DNA of 64,000 nt from Cricetomys ansorgei (GCA_026225945.1 JAMJFZ010000818.1:6189501-6253500), one strand, 5' to 3'; counted from the stretch's first letter, positions 52,985 through 63,310 are shown. Numbers and translations: made by a program. Notes: generated by a model from the sequence alone, not told the origin.

Positions 52985-53330
52985 CTTGCTTCTCTTTCCT
53001 TCTTTAGTGCAGTGTATGTGGAACATACACATGCGTGTGCAGGTTCACACACACACATGCAGGCAGGCGGAGGCCAGAGCAGGATGTCAGGTGTCTTCCT
53101 CTGCCACTCCCTGCCTTACTACTTCAAGTCAAGTTCTCACTGGGCCAGAAGCCTGCCTGGCTGATCGACGAGCTCCAGAGACTGCCTGACTCCACTCACC
53201 CCAGAGTGCCAGGTGCAGCCATGCCCAGATTTTCACACAGGCTCTTCAGATTCAAACTGGGATCCTCCTGCTTGAAGAGCAAGCACTCTGAATCACTGGG
53301 CCTTCTCTCTCTTGCTTTTCTGTATACATT
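52985..53330 (-). mobile_element. tRNA-derived SINE inserted in L1M
   Basis: 'gcggaggccagagcaggatg', 'gactccactcaccccagagt', 'ttcaaactgggatcctcctg', 'gaatcactgggcc'. Its head half is part of the 212-bp duplication. Confidence 0.7.
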
Positions 53331-53586
53331 TAAGAATTCTTTTGCCAACACTCAACCAAAAACCTAATTGGGCTGATCGATGAGCTCCAGAGACCTGCCT
53401 GACTCCACTCACCCCAGAGTGCCAGGTGCAGCCATGCCCAGATTTTCACACAGGCTCTTCAGATTCAAACTGGGATCCTCCTGCTTGAAGAGCAAGCACT
53501 CTGAATCACTGGGCCTTCTCTCTCTTGCTTTTCTGTATACATTTAAGAATTCTTTTGCAACACTCAACCAAAAACCTAATTGGGCT
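53161..53586. repeat. 212-bp head-to-tail tandem duplication
   Basis: Copy 1 is about 53161-53372 and copy 2 about 53373-53586. They differ at only about three positions (CGACG/CGATG, AGACTGCC/AGACCTGCC, TTGCCAAC/TTGCAAC). It includes the SINE head and 50 bp of L1M text, so it is younger than both. Confidence 0.93.
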
Positions 53587-54030
53587 TTGACTGGAATTTA
53601 CTGAGACTCCAGATCACTGGCGCATGCTATCAATCATGCGGTCCATGGACATGGTATACCCTTCCATTTGATGTAAAGTTCCTCAGCTTTTCTTAGTGTT
53701 TCTTTGTATTTTTGGTGTAGACATTTCTCACGTCTTTTATACATTTGAATTCTCAACATTCTATGTTTTATATGTCAGGTTTTGTTGAGTTTTGTATATT
53801 GATCTTCTGTCCTGTAACCTTGCTAACCTGGTGAATATTCATAGTATTAATTGGTTCCCATTGATTCTAAGAGATTTTTCCGTAGCCTCCTTTTAGATTT
53901 TTAAGGTAATCGAATTGTCTGCAAAGAATGACAATCGTACTCTTTCTTTCCAAGTTCCTTATCATCTTTTTTAATTGGCTGGGAACTCTATTACAATGCT
54001 GAACAAAATGGCCACTGTAAGTACCTGGAT
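53587..54030 (-). mobile_element. L1M ORF2, segment 3
   Basis: 'ttgtatattgatcttctgtc', 'ctgtaaccttgctaacctgg', 'ttaaggtaatcgaattgtct' and 'ctctattacaatgctgaaca'. This is the reversed RT-upstream region of L1. Confidence 0.85.
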
Positions 54031-54155
54031 TTCCTCTCAGGGTAGTCTTAAATTCATTATGTAGTCCAGCCTGGCCTCAAACTCACAACCTTCCTGCCTC
54101 AGCCACCCAAATGCTGATGGGTTACAGGCTTGCACCAACTTACCTGGCATAGGAG
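54031..54155 (-). mobile_element. B1 SINE
   Basis: 'attatgtagtccagcctggc', 'ttcctgcctcagccacccaa', 'ttacaggcttgcaccaactt'. Confidence 0.82.
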
Positions 54156-54739
54156 AGCAGTTAGTTTTTTCATCTCAAAGTGTGGTAGTGGCTGTTATTG
54201 TTTGGAGGGCAATCCCATCAAGCAAAGTTCTTGGAAGTTTGTAACGTGAGTGATGCCGTGCGGCTCCTCCTGGGGACACGTGAACAAATAGGTCTATTCA
54301 CCTAGGTAAGGCACTAATGACAGAACAAAGAAATGATCCCACTCAAGTCTAAAGTTTATTGGAGTTATTAACAGGAGTGTGGATGAGGGCTTATTACAGA
54401 ACATGGTGGACTCAAAGGTGGCTTCATTTAATTAAAAAAAAAAAAAGGCACAGGTGAAGATTCAGGAAAGCTGCAAAGCTGCATTCCTGGAGTTCCCCAC
54501 ACGCCTTGCAGGTCACTACATTGGAGAATGTCCTGTCCACCATCAACTGTTATTGTTTATATAATAGTGGGAAGTGCTTTGTGAATCTTGGTAAGTTTCA
54601 GGATCTTCTTGAGACTTGTAGGTTTGGTGTACTTCCTGAGTCTTACGAGCCTCCCTCCTCCTTCAGGAAATAGCTTTATTTCAGAGGAAATAGTGACAAA
54701 TCAAGTGGATACTGAATTTTACCTAATGATTTATTTCTG
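54156..54739. other. Unclassified, possibly an interspersed repeat
   Basis: 'ctaaagtttattggagttat', 'ctgcattcctggagttcccc' and 'ggaagtgctttgtgaatctt' feel familiar as rodent repeat text, but I cannot name a family. Contains A13 at 54434. Confidence 0.35.
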
Positions 54740-55045
54740 CCATCTACTGATGGCAAGCCTGAGGACACATGTTCAAATCTCCAGAGCCCATGTAAAGCTG
54801 AATTCAGTAATGTGTGTGTGTAACCCCAGCTCTCCTAAGGCAAGATGGAGGCAGAGACAGGAGAATCCCAGGAAGCTCTAAGACCAGTGAACCAGGCAGG
54901 CACAGCAACAAACGAAAGACCTGGAACAGCTAATTAGCATAGGCAGCCATAAACATAGACTGTCACAACCCGAAGTTGTCTTCTACCTCCTACACATGTC
55001 ATGGTATTTACATGCCATTCTTAGACACACACTCACATCACAAAG
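54740..55045 (+). mobile_element. Long tRNA-derived SINE
   Basis: 'catctactgatggcaagcct', 'tgttcaaatctccagagccc', 'gatggaggcagagacaggag', 'gaagttgtcttctacctcct'. The head is diverged. Confidence 0.65.
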
Positions 55046-55224
55046 AAACACACATGGGGGAGTTGAAAATAGAGGTAGTATTCTAATCTTCCATGACCTT
55101 GCTTTTTATCTACCAGTCCTAACATTTAGCAAAAGAGGACTATAGAAATGGATAAACCCCGGGGGGGGTGGGGAAGACACAAAGCTTTGGGTAGGCAGTT
55201 GATCACATTGCTAAAAAAACAATA
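55046..55224. other. Unique sequence
   Basis: CCCCGGGGGGGG near 55157; no gene recognised. Confidence 0.3.
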
Positions 55225-55575
55225 TGAAGACCAATTCTTAAACTGGGAAAATAATGCAGTCGAGTGTTTGTTTCACAAGCACAAGGACCCAAGTTCAATC
55301 CTCAGCACCCATATTTAAGAAAAATATGAGTGTGTTGTCCTCCCTTAGGAGATGGGGATGGGAAGATCCCTAGGTCTCACTAGCTGGCAAGCCTAGACAA
55401 ACCGGTGAGGTCCAGGTCAGTGAACCACCCCATGTAGGAAATAAGGGGGGGCAGCACCGGAGGAACAGCACCTATAGTTGACCTCTGACCTCCACATACA
55501 TGAGTACACACGAGGGAGTGGGGAGCACTCTACCCATTAAGAGGAAGGAGGAAGGGAGGGAGGGAGGGAGTCAGG
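55225..55575 (+). mobile_element. Long tRNA-derived SINE with (GGAA/GGGA)n tail
   Basis: 'caaggacccaagttcaatcc', 'gtctcactagctggcaagcc', 'gttgacctctgacctccaca', then GAGGAAGGAGGAAGGGAGGG. Confidence 0.75.
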
Positions 55576-55840
55576 CAGACAGGTAGGCAGGCTGGAACTC
55601 TCAGAAGCAGAGAGACACATTTGCCTTATCGTCCTTTGGTTTTACCCATGCGTGCCTGAGTTCTATGTCCCTGGCTGGAGCTCATATTTCAGATTGTGTT
55701 CTTTGTGAGTTGACCGTGTGTCTGTGACGTGCCCTTCTTGCAGCTGCCAGTGTCCCCTTGTTTCTGTTTAATCCCAACATTTTTTTTGGTGTGAGCACAG
55801 TGTTTCCCTCTGTTTATTTTACCTTAATAATTTTTAAAAG
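55576..55840. other. Unique sequence
   Basis: No feature recognised. Confidence 0.3.
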
Positions 55841-55844
55841 ATTT

Positions 55845-55855
55845 CTCGTGTGTGT

Positions 55856-55894
<39 letters not shown>

Positions 55895-56045
55895 CACTTT
55901 GTTGCGTGTGTGTCTGTGCACCACATGAATGCAGTGCCCGTGGAGGCCAGAAGAGGGCGTCAGATTCCCCTGGAACTGTAGTCAAAGGTAGTTATAAGTC
56001 ACTGTATGAGTGCTGGGACCTGAACTCGGGTCCTCTATCATTCTC
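55845..56045 (-). mobile_element. B3-type SINE with (GT)n tail side
   Basis: GT run 55848-55892, 'gaggccagaagagggcgtca', 'cccctggaactgtagtcaaa', 'gacctgaactcgggtcctct'. Confidence 0.85.
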
Positions 56046-56290
56046 TGCCGTGTTTTTTTCAGACAGGGTCCCTCACTAAACCGGAAGCCCAGCTAGTCAG
56101 CTACACCCGCCAGCCAGTGAACCCCAGGGATCATCTTGCCTCCGTCCCACCCCCAGCCCCAGTGCTGGGATTACAGGTCCAAACCACGGCGCCTGGTTGA
56201 TCTAAACATGGGTTCTAGAGGTCTGAACTCAGGTCCCCATGCTTCAACAGAAAGCGTTTTATTAACCACACCATCTCCCTGATCTTCTTG
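56046..56290 (-). mobile_element. Long tRNA-derived SINE, reverse
   Basis: 'cagacagggtccctcactaa', 'ccagtgctgggattacaggt', 'gaggtctgaactcaggtccc', 'aaccacaccatctccctgat'. Confidence 0.78.
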
Positions 56291-56730
56291 CCTTCCATGG
56301 GCACATCCAGGACTTTCCGGAGCCCCATTTGCTTCCCTCCACTGACTCATTAGCCTGACTCTGTGTTTTATCTCTGTGCTCACTGTTCCTCTGTGGCTTT
56401 TAAAGTGGCCTTTAAGTTACCCTAGACTATTCTGTAATAATGTTATATGACTTCACATATACCGTAGGATCTTACAACCACATTCATTTTGTTAACCCTC
56501 TCTCACCCTTTCCGCTATTGTCTCCGGCCAGTTTTCTACCTCTCTTATAGACTGCCCGGTACTTTATTGTCTTGGCGTTAGGCAGTCACACTTGGAAGAA
56601 ATTAAGAAATCAAGAATGACTTCAGACTATTTTGTTAACTCAATACCTTCCGTATCAAAGGCTCCAGTCCTCCTTGGGCATCAAAGCTTCTCCCAGTATC
56701 ATTTTCCTTCAGTCTGAGAACTGTCCCTCA
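56291..56730. other. Unique sequence
   Basis: No feature recognised. Confidence 0.3.
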
Positions 56731-56731
56731 A

Positions 56732-56805
56732 CAGGGTGTGTTAGCACACATCTGTTATCCCAGCACTCGAGACACTGAGGCAGGAGGATAGAAAGTTGGG
56801 AGCCA
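56732..56805 (+). mobile_element. B1 5' fragment
   Basis: 'tgttatcccagcactcgaga' and 'cactgaggcaggaggataga'. Confidence 0.7.
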
Positions 56806-56811
56806 CTGTGT

Positions 56812-57175
56812 GTTACCGTGATAGTTTTTGTTTTCAACTTGACAGATCTAGAATCACCTAGGAGACAAACACCTGGACCTGTGTGTGAGGATTAGGTTTC
56901 TGTGAGGTAATAGGAAGAGCCACCATGAAGTGGGCAGTGCCGTTCCCCGGGCTGGAATCTCAGATTGAATAAAAGGAGAAATCAAGTTGAGCACCAGTAT
57001 CCATCTCTCTCTGCTTCCTGACCGTGGGTGCGATGTGACCAGCCACCTCACACTCCTGCTGCCATTCCTTCCCGCCATGATGGACTGTGCACCCTTGAAC
57101 TGTGAGCCAAATAAATGCTTCCTTCCTTAAGTTGCTTTAAGTATTCTGTCGCCACAAGTAAGCTAACATCTAAGT
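56812..57175 (+). mobile_element. MaLR-type LTR, well preserved
   Basis: 'ttcaacttgacagatctaga', 'atcacctaggagacaaacac', 'ccatctctctctgcttcctg', 'tgaactgtgagccaaataaa' and 'ctgtcgccacaagtaagcta'. Confidence 0.85.
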
Positions 57176-57328
57176 GGGTATTGGTTAACTTCTCAGGTGG
57201 GAGATCTGTCCTGTCCCAGGACTGTCTGTTAGCTACAGGGTCACATACAGTGTCTCAGTAGAGTGTTTGTCTGTAACAGTAAAGGGCTAAGAGCAGGCTG
57301 ATGCCATGCTGTGGCCTGGACAGAGGCT
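57176..57328. other. Unique sequence
   Basis: No feature recognised. Confidence 0.3.
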
Positions 57329-57329
57329 A

Positions 57330-57555
57330 AGATTTTTTTTAAGATTTACTTTTCTATGTGTACTGGTGTTTCACTTGCATATAGGATTATGTACCACATG
57401 CATGCCTAGTGCCAGTGGAGGCCAGAAGAAGGTATTAGATCCCCTGGAACTGGAGTTACAGATGATTGTGAGCCATCATGTGGGTGCTAAGAATTGAACC
57501 CAGATCCTCTAGAAGAGTAGTCCATCCTCTTAATCACTGAACCATCTTTCAAACA
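57330..57555 (-). mobile_element. B3-type SINE
   Basis: 'gtggaggccagaagaaggta', 'cccctggaactggagttaca', 'tgaacccagatcctctagaa', 'aatcactgaaccatctttca'. Confidence 0.88.
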
Positions 57556-57639
57556 CTGGGGACTAGGGTCTAACATTATGTTCTTACAATTAGATTCAGA
57601 GTGTCCAGGCAGGCTTGAGAAGTTGAAAGCCTAACAAGT

Positions 57640-57915
57640 TCCAGGTGATGCCGAAATTGATGCTGATGTTGATACTGATGCTGACGGTAGTGGTGATGCT
57701 AAAGCTGATAAAGATGTTGGTGATGATGCTGATGCTGGTGGTGGTGCTGGTGATGATAATGTTGGTGATGACACTGATGCTGGTGCTGGTGATGTTGGTA
57801 ATATAGTTGATACTGATGCTGATGGTGGTGCTGATGCTAAAGTTGATGAAGATGTTGGTGATGCTGCTGCTGATGGTGGTGGTGCTGTAGCTTGTGCTGG
57901 TGCTGATACTGCATC
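57640..57915. repeat. Imperfect trinucleotide tract (GRT/GCT, 3-bp period)
   Basis: About 275 bp of GATGCTGAT, GGTGGTGCT and GTTGGTGAT words keep a strict 3-bp period, with T at nearly every third base. This leaves a 123-codon minus-strand frame of Ser, Thr, Ile and Asn. Judged an expanded and mutated triplet repeat, not a gene. Confidence 0.85.
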
Positions 57916-58650
57916 CCACTTTGCTCATTTGAATCTGTGAGGAGGGTTTGCACAGGGCACTAAACACAGAAAGTGAAGAGAAACAGGAATGATTTTCAAA
58001 AGCTCATTTTTCTCCCAAACTTTTCATGTTTTCAGCCAGCTGCTCCCGGTGAACTAACAACCATGCCTGAGGGCATTCAGACTATAGTACCCCAGACATG
58101 TCAGTACTGACCCAGGAAAACCCCTGCAGAGCCTCCAGGAGTCAAAACACAGGCTCTTCTTTCTTGTTCAGGTGCCAAAACCCAAATGCAGTAAGCTTCT
58201 GGGTTTTTTTGTTTTTTGTTTTTTTGTAAATCCCTCAAAAACTCTATTACTTTCCACCATAAACTTTTTTTCTAGAATGTAATGCTATGTGCTCTGACTG
58301 CAGACAAATTCTACAGTATCATGCTGCAGACTCTGAGTTCTCCTCATGTCTAACCAGTGTTCAGTGTTCACGATGCGTGAATCTGTGTGTCTGCTCCTGT
58401 GCACACAACACACAAGTGTCCAGACATAACCTCTGCACAGGTAAAAGGCACAGCCTCGAGCCATCTGAGCAGGCAAGGACTTCAAGCACAGTCATGCTGA
58501 AGACCCTGTGTGTGAGCACACTTTTGAGGACTAAGGTTATGTCAACACTGACTATATACACTTGTGTCTCCCCAGCTTGTTTGAGAGATTCACAATTGAG
58601 TTTTAATTTCAGTTTCTTGGATGATTCCCAGAATAATCTGGTTGGTTGTT
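57916..58650. other. Unique sequence, no gene recognised
   Basis: Contains a T-rich block at 58204-58226. A 125-codon plus-strand frame (58287-58664) is Cys/Ser rich without a domain I recognise. Confidence 0.35.
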
Positions 58651-58651
58651 G

Positions 58652-58776
58652 GTGTGTTCCTTGAGACAAGATCTTGCTGTGAAGGTCAGGCAATTCTGGT
58701 ATTCAGTACTCACAATCTTCCTGCCTCTGCCTCTCAAGCATTGGGATTATAGGCACACATTACCACATCTGGCCTG
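58652..58776 (-). mobile_element. B1 SINE
   Basis: 'gagacaagatcttgctgtga', 'cttcctgcctctgcctctca', 'agcattgggattataggcac'. Confidence 0.8.
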
Positions 58777-58824
58777 CTAAGTCTTGATTTATTTCCGAAG
58801 TTAGTTAATTCTTGGTTTGGGGAT

Positions 58825-58940
58825 TTTTTTAATTTATATTTTTTTTTGGTTGGTTGGTTGGTTGTTGGTTGCCAGGGGCAAAATTCACTGCCTTACACAT
58901 GCTAGGTAGGCATTGCACTATTGAGGCACACCCTCAGCCC
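58825..58940 (-). mobile_element. Terminal full-length ID element of array F
   Basis: T-rich and GGTTGGTT sequence (the tail complement) is followed by 'tgccaggggcaaaattcact', 'cttacacatgctaggtaggc' and 'attgaggcacaccctcagcc'. Diverged compared with the array. Confidence 0.75.
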
Positions 58941-59320
58941 CTCACTGGGGGATTCTAGGCAGGTGCTCTACCACTGAGCCACACTCCCAGCCCCTCACTG
59001 GGGGATTCTAGGCAGGGGCTCTACCCCTGAGCCACACCCCAGCCCCTCACTGGGGGATTCTAGGCAGGTGCTCTACCACTGAGCCACACCCCAGCCCCTC
59101 ACTGGGGGATTCTAGGCAGGGGCTCTACCACTGAGCCACACCCCAGCCCCTCACTGGGGGATTCTAGGCAGGGGCTCTACCACTGAGCCATGCCCCCAGT
59201 CCCTCACTAGGGGATTTTAAGCAAGTGTTCTACAAGTCATCCATATCCCCAGCCCCTCCCTCACTAGGGTTCTAGGCAGAAGTTCTACTGCTAAACTACA
59301 CCACCACCCCATCCACTGCA
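58941..59320 (-). repeat. ID-derived 52-bp tandem array F (5 good, about 2 decayed units)
   Basis: CTCACTGGGG or CTCACTAGGG at 58941, 58994, 59046, 59098, 59150 and 59203 (53, 52, 52, 52, 53). The units farthest from the full-length ID are the most decayed, with small deletions after 59220. Confidence 0.94.
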
Positions 59321-59820
59321 CTTTGGATTTAACAATGAACTCATAGAAGGATGATGATAATGAAACTCCAGGCTTTAGAAATGCATTTACTCATTCAAAT
59401 CCTGCCAGCTGTGGGGTATCATCATCCCTGTTTCCTGGAGAGGCCACAGGCAGGCACAGCTGGAGGGACAGGGCATGCTTCCAGGTGTGTAAAAGAGAGA
59501 CGACATAGTCCTGCTGACCTTTTGGGCCATGATCAGAAGAAACTACAAGATTCCCACCAGAAAGATGAGCAGGGGTCCCTCCCCCCACAGCTTCACACCT
59601 CCATCAATGGAGAAGCAGGATGGAGCCAGCCTTTTGCTCCTTGGCTCCCTACCAAGCATCTCACAGTGAAGCCAAGATTTCTGAGGTCTGCTGGTGTCTC
59701 TTCAAGCTCCTTTGCAGCCAAATCACATTGTGCCTAGTCTCTCCCTACCCCCAGACAATATTCCTTTGGAAGGGCTGTAAAGAGAAGATACAACCCAGGC
59801 CACACTTACAAGTCATCAGG
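59321..59820. other. Unique sequence, no gene recognised
   Basis: A 128-codon plus-strand frame (59351-59737) has no recognised domain or splice context. Confidence 0.35.
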
Positions 59821-60070
59821 ACCAGCCAGGGAAACAGAACTAATAGGATTTACAGACATGGGTAAATGTTCATTTTCCAAGGAACTGACTTATGCAGGGA
59901 GTTCTGTGACACACTCCTTGCAGGTTGCAGACCTTGAAAAGCTGGTGGCTGACCCACTCCAAATTCAAAGGTGTGAAAATCAGGGGGTCCAGTGGAACCC
60001 TGAAGTCCAAAGACTCCTGTTGTCTGAGGACAGGAGAAGATGAAGGTCCAGCACAAGAGATAGAACCCTC
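59821..60070. mobile_element. Old mammalian interspersed repeat, family uncertain
   Basis: 'cagggaaacagaactaatag' and 'gaatta...aaggtgtgaaaatcaggg' resemble an old LTR or L1-associated repeat starting 'gagaaacagaaccaatagg'. Heavily diverged. Confidence 0.35.
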
Positions 60071-60079
60071 CTGAATTAA

Positions 60080-60530
60080 TTACTTGTCTCCTTGCAGGGA
60101 CAAAATACCCAGCAAAGGCAACTTAAGGGAGGAAGGGTTTATTTTGGCTCACAGTTCAAAGGTACACAGTCCATCACGGTGGGAAAGTCATGGTGCAGGA
60201 GCATGAGGGGGCTGTTCACGTGGTACCTGCCGTTGGGAAGCAGAGAGAGATGCATGCTGGTGCTCAGCTGGCTCTCAATATCTCAGTCCATGGGATGATG
60301 CTGCAAACAACCAGGGTGGGACTCCTTTCTCAGTTTATCTCATTAATGATTGGAAGTTCCAAGAAGCTGGCAGCCGAGATTAACTATCAGTCCTGACCTG
60401 CTTGTACTTCAACCCGAATAGATCCATGGTGCCCACCTGTCCTGAGAACAGCAGGTGTCCATATCAAATACCCACACCTTTCAAGACACACCCAGGAAAG
60501 TGCCCCCAGCTGTCTGAGCAACCCTCAGCT
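60080..60530 (-). mobile_element. MaLR-type LTR
   Basis: 'gggacaaaatacccagcaaa', 'gggtttattttggctcacag', 'gtacacagtccatcacggtg', 'acctttcaagacacacccag'. Confidence 0.75.
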
Positions 60531-60659
60531 GACAAAAAAATTAACCACACATAGAATAAGCTGGCTACTGTGAGTAGAAGCACCCAGAGACCCAAGGTGG
60601 AGACACTGAACCTGGGTGAGCAGCTGTGCCTCATCCTTCTGGCCACGGACTCCTTTCTG
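60531..60659. other. Unique sequence
   Basis: No feature recognised. Confidence 0.3.
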
Positions 60660-61110
60660 AGGTCTAAGCTAGTTGCAGCATGTGGCCATGGGAAGGACCC
60701 GGCCAGCCCCAGGTGGACGGAGGAGGGGAAGAGTTAACAGGATGGTGGGCTCTGTTTTATGTGACTCTCCGCATCTCCACTCTGGCTTCCATGGTGACTT
60801 CATTAGCAGCAAGCTGCTAATTAAATTTCATATTTATGATCAGAAAATAAAATCATTGGACCTTTCTGAAACAGGATTTTATGAGTTTGGGCTCGGGCAG
60901 CTGAGTCAGCAGCCGAGGGCCCTGGCTGTTTAGAATCACAGTTTCAAGGCGAAAATAAATAAACCAAACAGCACCAGGATATGTCTGAGTCCCTCGGACT
61001 GGTTTGTGGCGGGCTTAAACACGACAGACCTCAACCCACTCTGAAAACGGGGCTTGTGCCTGGATGGTTGGGTTTGGAGATGCTTGGAGCTTGAGGTTTG
61101 AGCCAGCAGC
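60660..61110. promoter_or_regulatory. Candidate conserved non-coding element with dyad and MARE
   Basis: Repeat-free. 60802-60821 is an inverted repeat ATTAGCAGC-AA-GCTGCTAAT followed by TAATTAAATT. 60899-60911 is AGCTGAGTCAGCA, 12 of 13 matches to the T-MARE (MAF/AP-1) palindrome. The AT-rich block 60800-60860 and the GC-rich MARE block differ sharply from the flanks. Enhancer role is inferred from motif density. Confidence 0.4.
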
Positions 61111-61500
61111 ACCTAGTTAAAATAAGGGTGCTGTGTCTCTGGGTCTCCGAGCTTCTTCGAGGGTGCTACGGTGCAGAGCTGGCCGCTCTGAGTAATATTT
61201 TTTCTTGCTGTGTTGGAAGCATCCTTGCTGTCAGGCTCAGACTCACAACCCGTGGTTGAGCACGCCGGAAGTGTTCCAATGCCACTTCCTTTTTGTGTGG
61301 GATCCAGTGGTTGCCACTTTCCTTGAGGGGTTTCCAGGGCACCCCACCCCTACTTGTGACTTCTGGGAGCTTCTCCGCTGCTGCCAGTGAGAGAGGTTAA
61401 ACCACATGGGTTGATTTTCTCACAGCATGAAGTTAGAGGTCCCAAATCAAGGTGTCTTTGGCTTTGGGGGCATGAACCCTGCTGTCTCTTCCAGCTCTGT
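61111..61500. other. Unique sequence
   Basis: No repeat; no exon evidence. Confidence 0.35.
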
Positions 61501-61504
61501 TGCT

Positions 61505-61620
61505 TTGTTTGTAACAAGGTCTCCCTGTATAGCTCAGGCTGGCCTCAAACTCAACTCATGATCTTCCAGCCTCAGCCTCCCAAGTGCTGGGATTACTGGT
61601 ACACAGCACCATGTGTGACT
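61505..61620 (-). mobile_element. B1 SINE
   Basis: 'caaggtctccctgtatagct', 'ggcctcaaactcaactcatg' and 'cccaagtgctgggattactg'. One of the better preserved B1 copies. Confidence 0.88.
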
Positions 61621-61639
61621 TGTTTTCCAGCTTGTTATC

Positions 61640-62137
61640 TTTTAGTGTATGTGTGTGTTGTATGTGAACTTATGTATGTTTGTGACATAGTGTGTATGTG
61701 TGCTTGTATATATGTGTGTGCATGTGTGTATGCATATATGTGTATGTGTGTGTGCATGTGAGTATGCATATATGTGTATGTGTGTGTGCATGTGTGTATG
61801 CATATATGTGTATGTGTGTGTGCATGTGTGTGTGCATATGTGTATGTGTGTGTGCATGTGTGTGTGCATATATGTGTATGTGTGTGTGCATGTGTGTGTG
61901 CATATATGTGTATGTGTGTGTGCATGTGTGTGTGCATATGTGTATATGTGTGTGCATGTGTGTGTGCATATGCGTGTATGTTGTATGCGTGTGTCTGTGT
62001 ATTTGTGTGTGTGTGTATGCGTGTGTCTGTGTATTTGTGTGTGTGTGTGTGTGTGTATTTGTGTGTGTGTGTGTATGTATATGTGTGTGTGTGCATTCTG
62101 TGTGTGTGTGTGTGTGCTTATGTGTGTGTATGTGTGT
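61640..62137. repeat. (GT)n array with 34-bp higher-order repeat
   Basis: GCATAT markers at 61732, 61766, 61800, 61834, 61866, 61900, 61934 and 61966 give spacings of 34 or 32 bp. From about 61990 the order is lost and a GCGTGTGTCTGTGTATTTG motif takes over (two copies). Confidence 0.96.
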
Positions 62138-62395
62138 GTGCAGAAGCCAGAGGAGCATGTACAAGTGTCTTTCTCTATCACTCTCCACCTTATTCTGTAT
62201 AGATAGGGTCTTGTTACTGAGCCTGGAGCTGAGCTGGTGAGCAACAAGTCCCAGCAATCCTCTGTCTCCATGCCCCACATTGCTGGAGTTACAAGCACAA
62301 ACAACCATGCCTTGTTTTTATGTGGGTTCTGAGAATCCAAACTGAGGTCCTCAAATGCTCTTCTGCATTGAGTCACACCCCCAGCTCCCACTTCC
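62138..62395 (-). mobile_element. Long tRNA-derived SINE, reverse
   Basis: 'cagaagccagaggagcatgt', 'gagcctggagctgagctggt', 'tgctggagttacaagcacaa', 'catt gagtcacacccccagc'. Confidence 0.75.
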
Positions 62396-62505
62396 AGCTT
62401 TTGGTAGCTCCTGATCCAGTGTCAGCCTCCATCTCCATTTCCCTTCTCTGGGTCTGTGTCATTTCCTCTTCTAATCATACACCTGACCCTGGATTCAGGT
62501 CCAGT
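62396..62505. other. Unique sequence
   Basis: No feature recognised. Confidence 0.3.
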
Positions 62506-62602
62506 GTAGTCCCATCATAATGACATCTGCAAAGGACCCATTTCCAACTAAGGTCAGATTCTCTGTGGACATGAATTTAGGAAGAAACGCCATTCAACCC
62601 CT
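62506..62602 (-). mobile_element. Old LTR-type repeat fragment
   Basis: 'catctgcaaaggacccattt', 'ccaactaaggtcagattctc' and 'cgccattcaacccc' resemble a common mammalian LTR/MER end in reverse. Confidence 0.5.
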
Positions 62603-62935
62603 GTGTCAGTTACTTTTCTCTTCACTAGCACCAACATGCCTGAAAAGAAGCGACTTAAGTGGGGGAAGGGTTTATTTAGGCTTACAGTTTGATGAGATAC
62701 GGGTCCATCACAGTGAGGAAGACATGGTGGCAGGAGTGAAGAGGCCAAGCCAGTCAGGACACAGAGAGTGACCAGGAAATGAGGTGAGGGTCAAAGCCCA
62801 CCCACAGTGGCCCACTTCCCCCCAGCAAGGCCCTGCTTTCTAAAGGCTTCACAACAGCGCCACCAGCTGAGAAGAAAGTATAGAAACACAATGGGCCTGT
62901 GAGGGACATTTCACATTCAAACCACAGCCCCCAAA
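62603..62935 (-). mobile_element. MaLR-type LTR
   Basis: 'gtcagttacttttctcttca', 'aagggtttatttaggcttac', 'aaagcccacccacagtggcc', 'tttcacattcaaaccacagc'. Confidence 0.75.
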
Positions 62936-63125
62936 TGAGAGGTCCAGCTGAAAGGAAAGGTTGGAAGCAAGAAGAAGTGGGAAGTGCAGGACATACAGAG
63001 TCAAGAACCCAGTGTTACCACCTGTGCAGGGAGAGCTGGGAGAGTTTCCAAAGCTGGATGCTCCAAGTAACAAGATTGCTCTTAGGCTAGCCAACATCCA
63101 TCCTGCGATTGACATGCCCACTACG
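62936..63125. other. Unique sequence
   Basis: No feature recognised. Confidence 0.3.
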
Positions 63126-63310
63126 TGGTGTGTTTCCACAAGAAATGACAACATATGTTCACTTGAAGACGTATGTAAGAGTTTTCCAGTCAAGCACTGA
63201 CCCCAAACGTCTACTGACAGATGAACCAATAAATAACTGTGTTGTGTGCATCAGCAAGCTACTGCTCAGACAGCCTACTGATGCATAGTGGACCCAGTGA
63301 GTGCTAGGGA
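63126..63310 (+). mobile_element. L1M ORF2 3' fragment
   Basis: 'acaagaaatgacaacatatg', 'ccccaaacgtctactgacag' and 'atgaaccaataaataactgt' match the last part of L1 ORF2 ('ccaaatgtccatcaacagatgaa...'). Confidence 0.6.

Noticed and set aside
57596..57967. 123-codon Ser/Thr/Ile frame as a low-complexity secreted protein
   Set aside because: The sequence is an obvious triplet repeat. No signal peptide or start context was found, and the plus strand has equally simple composition.
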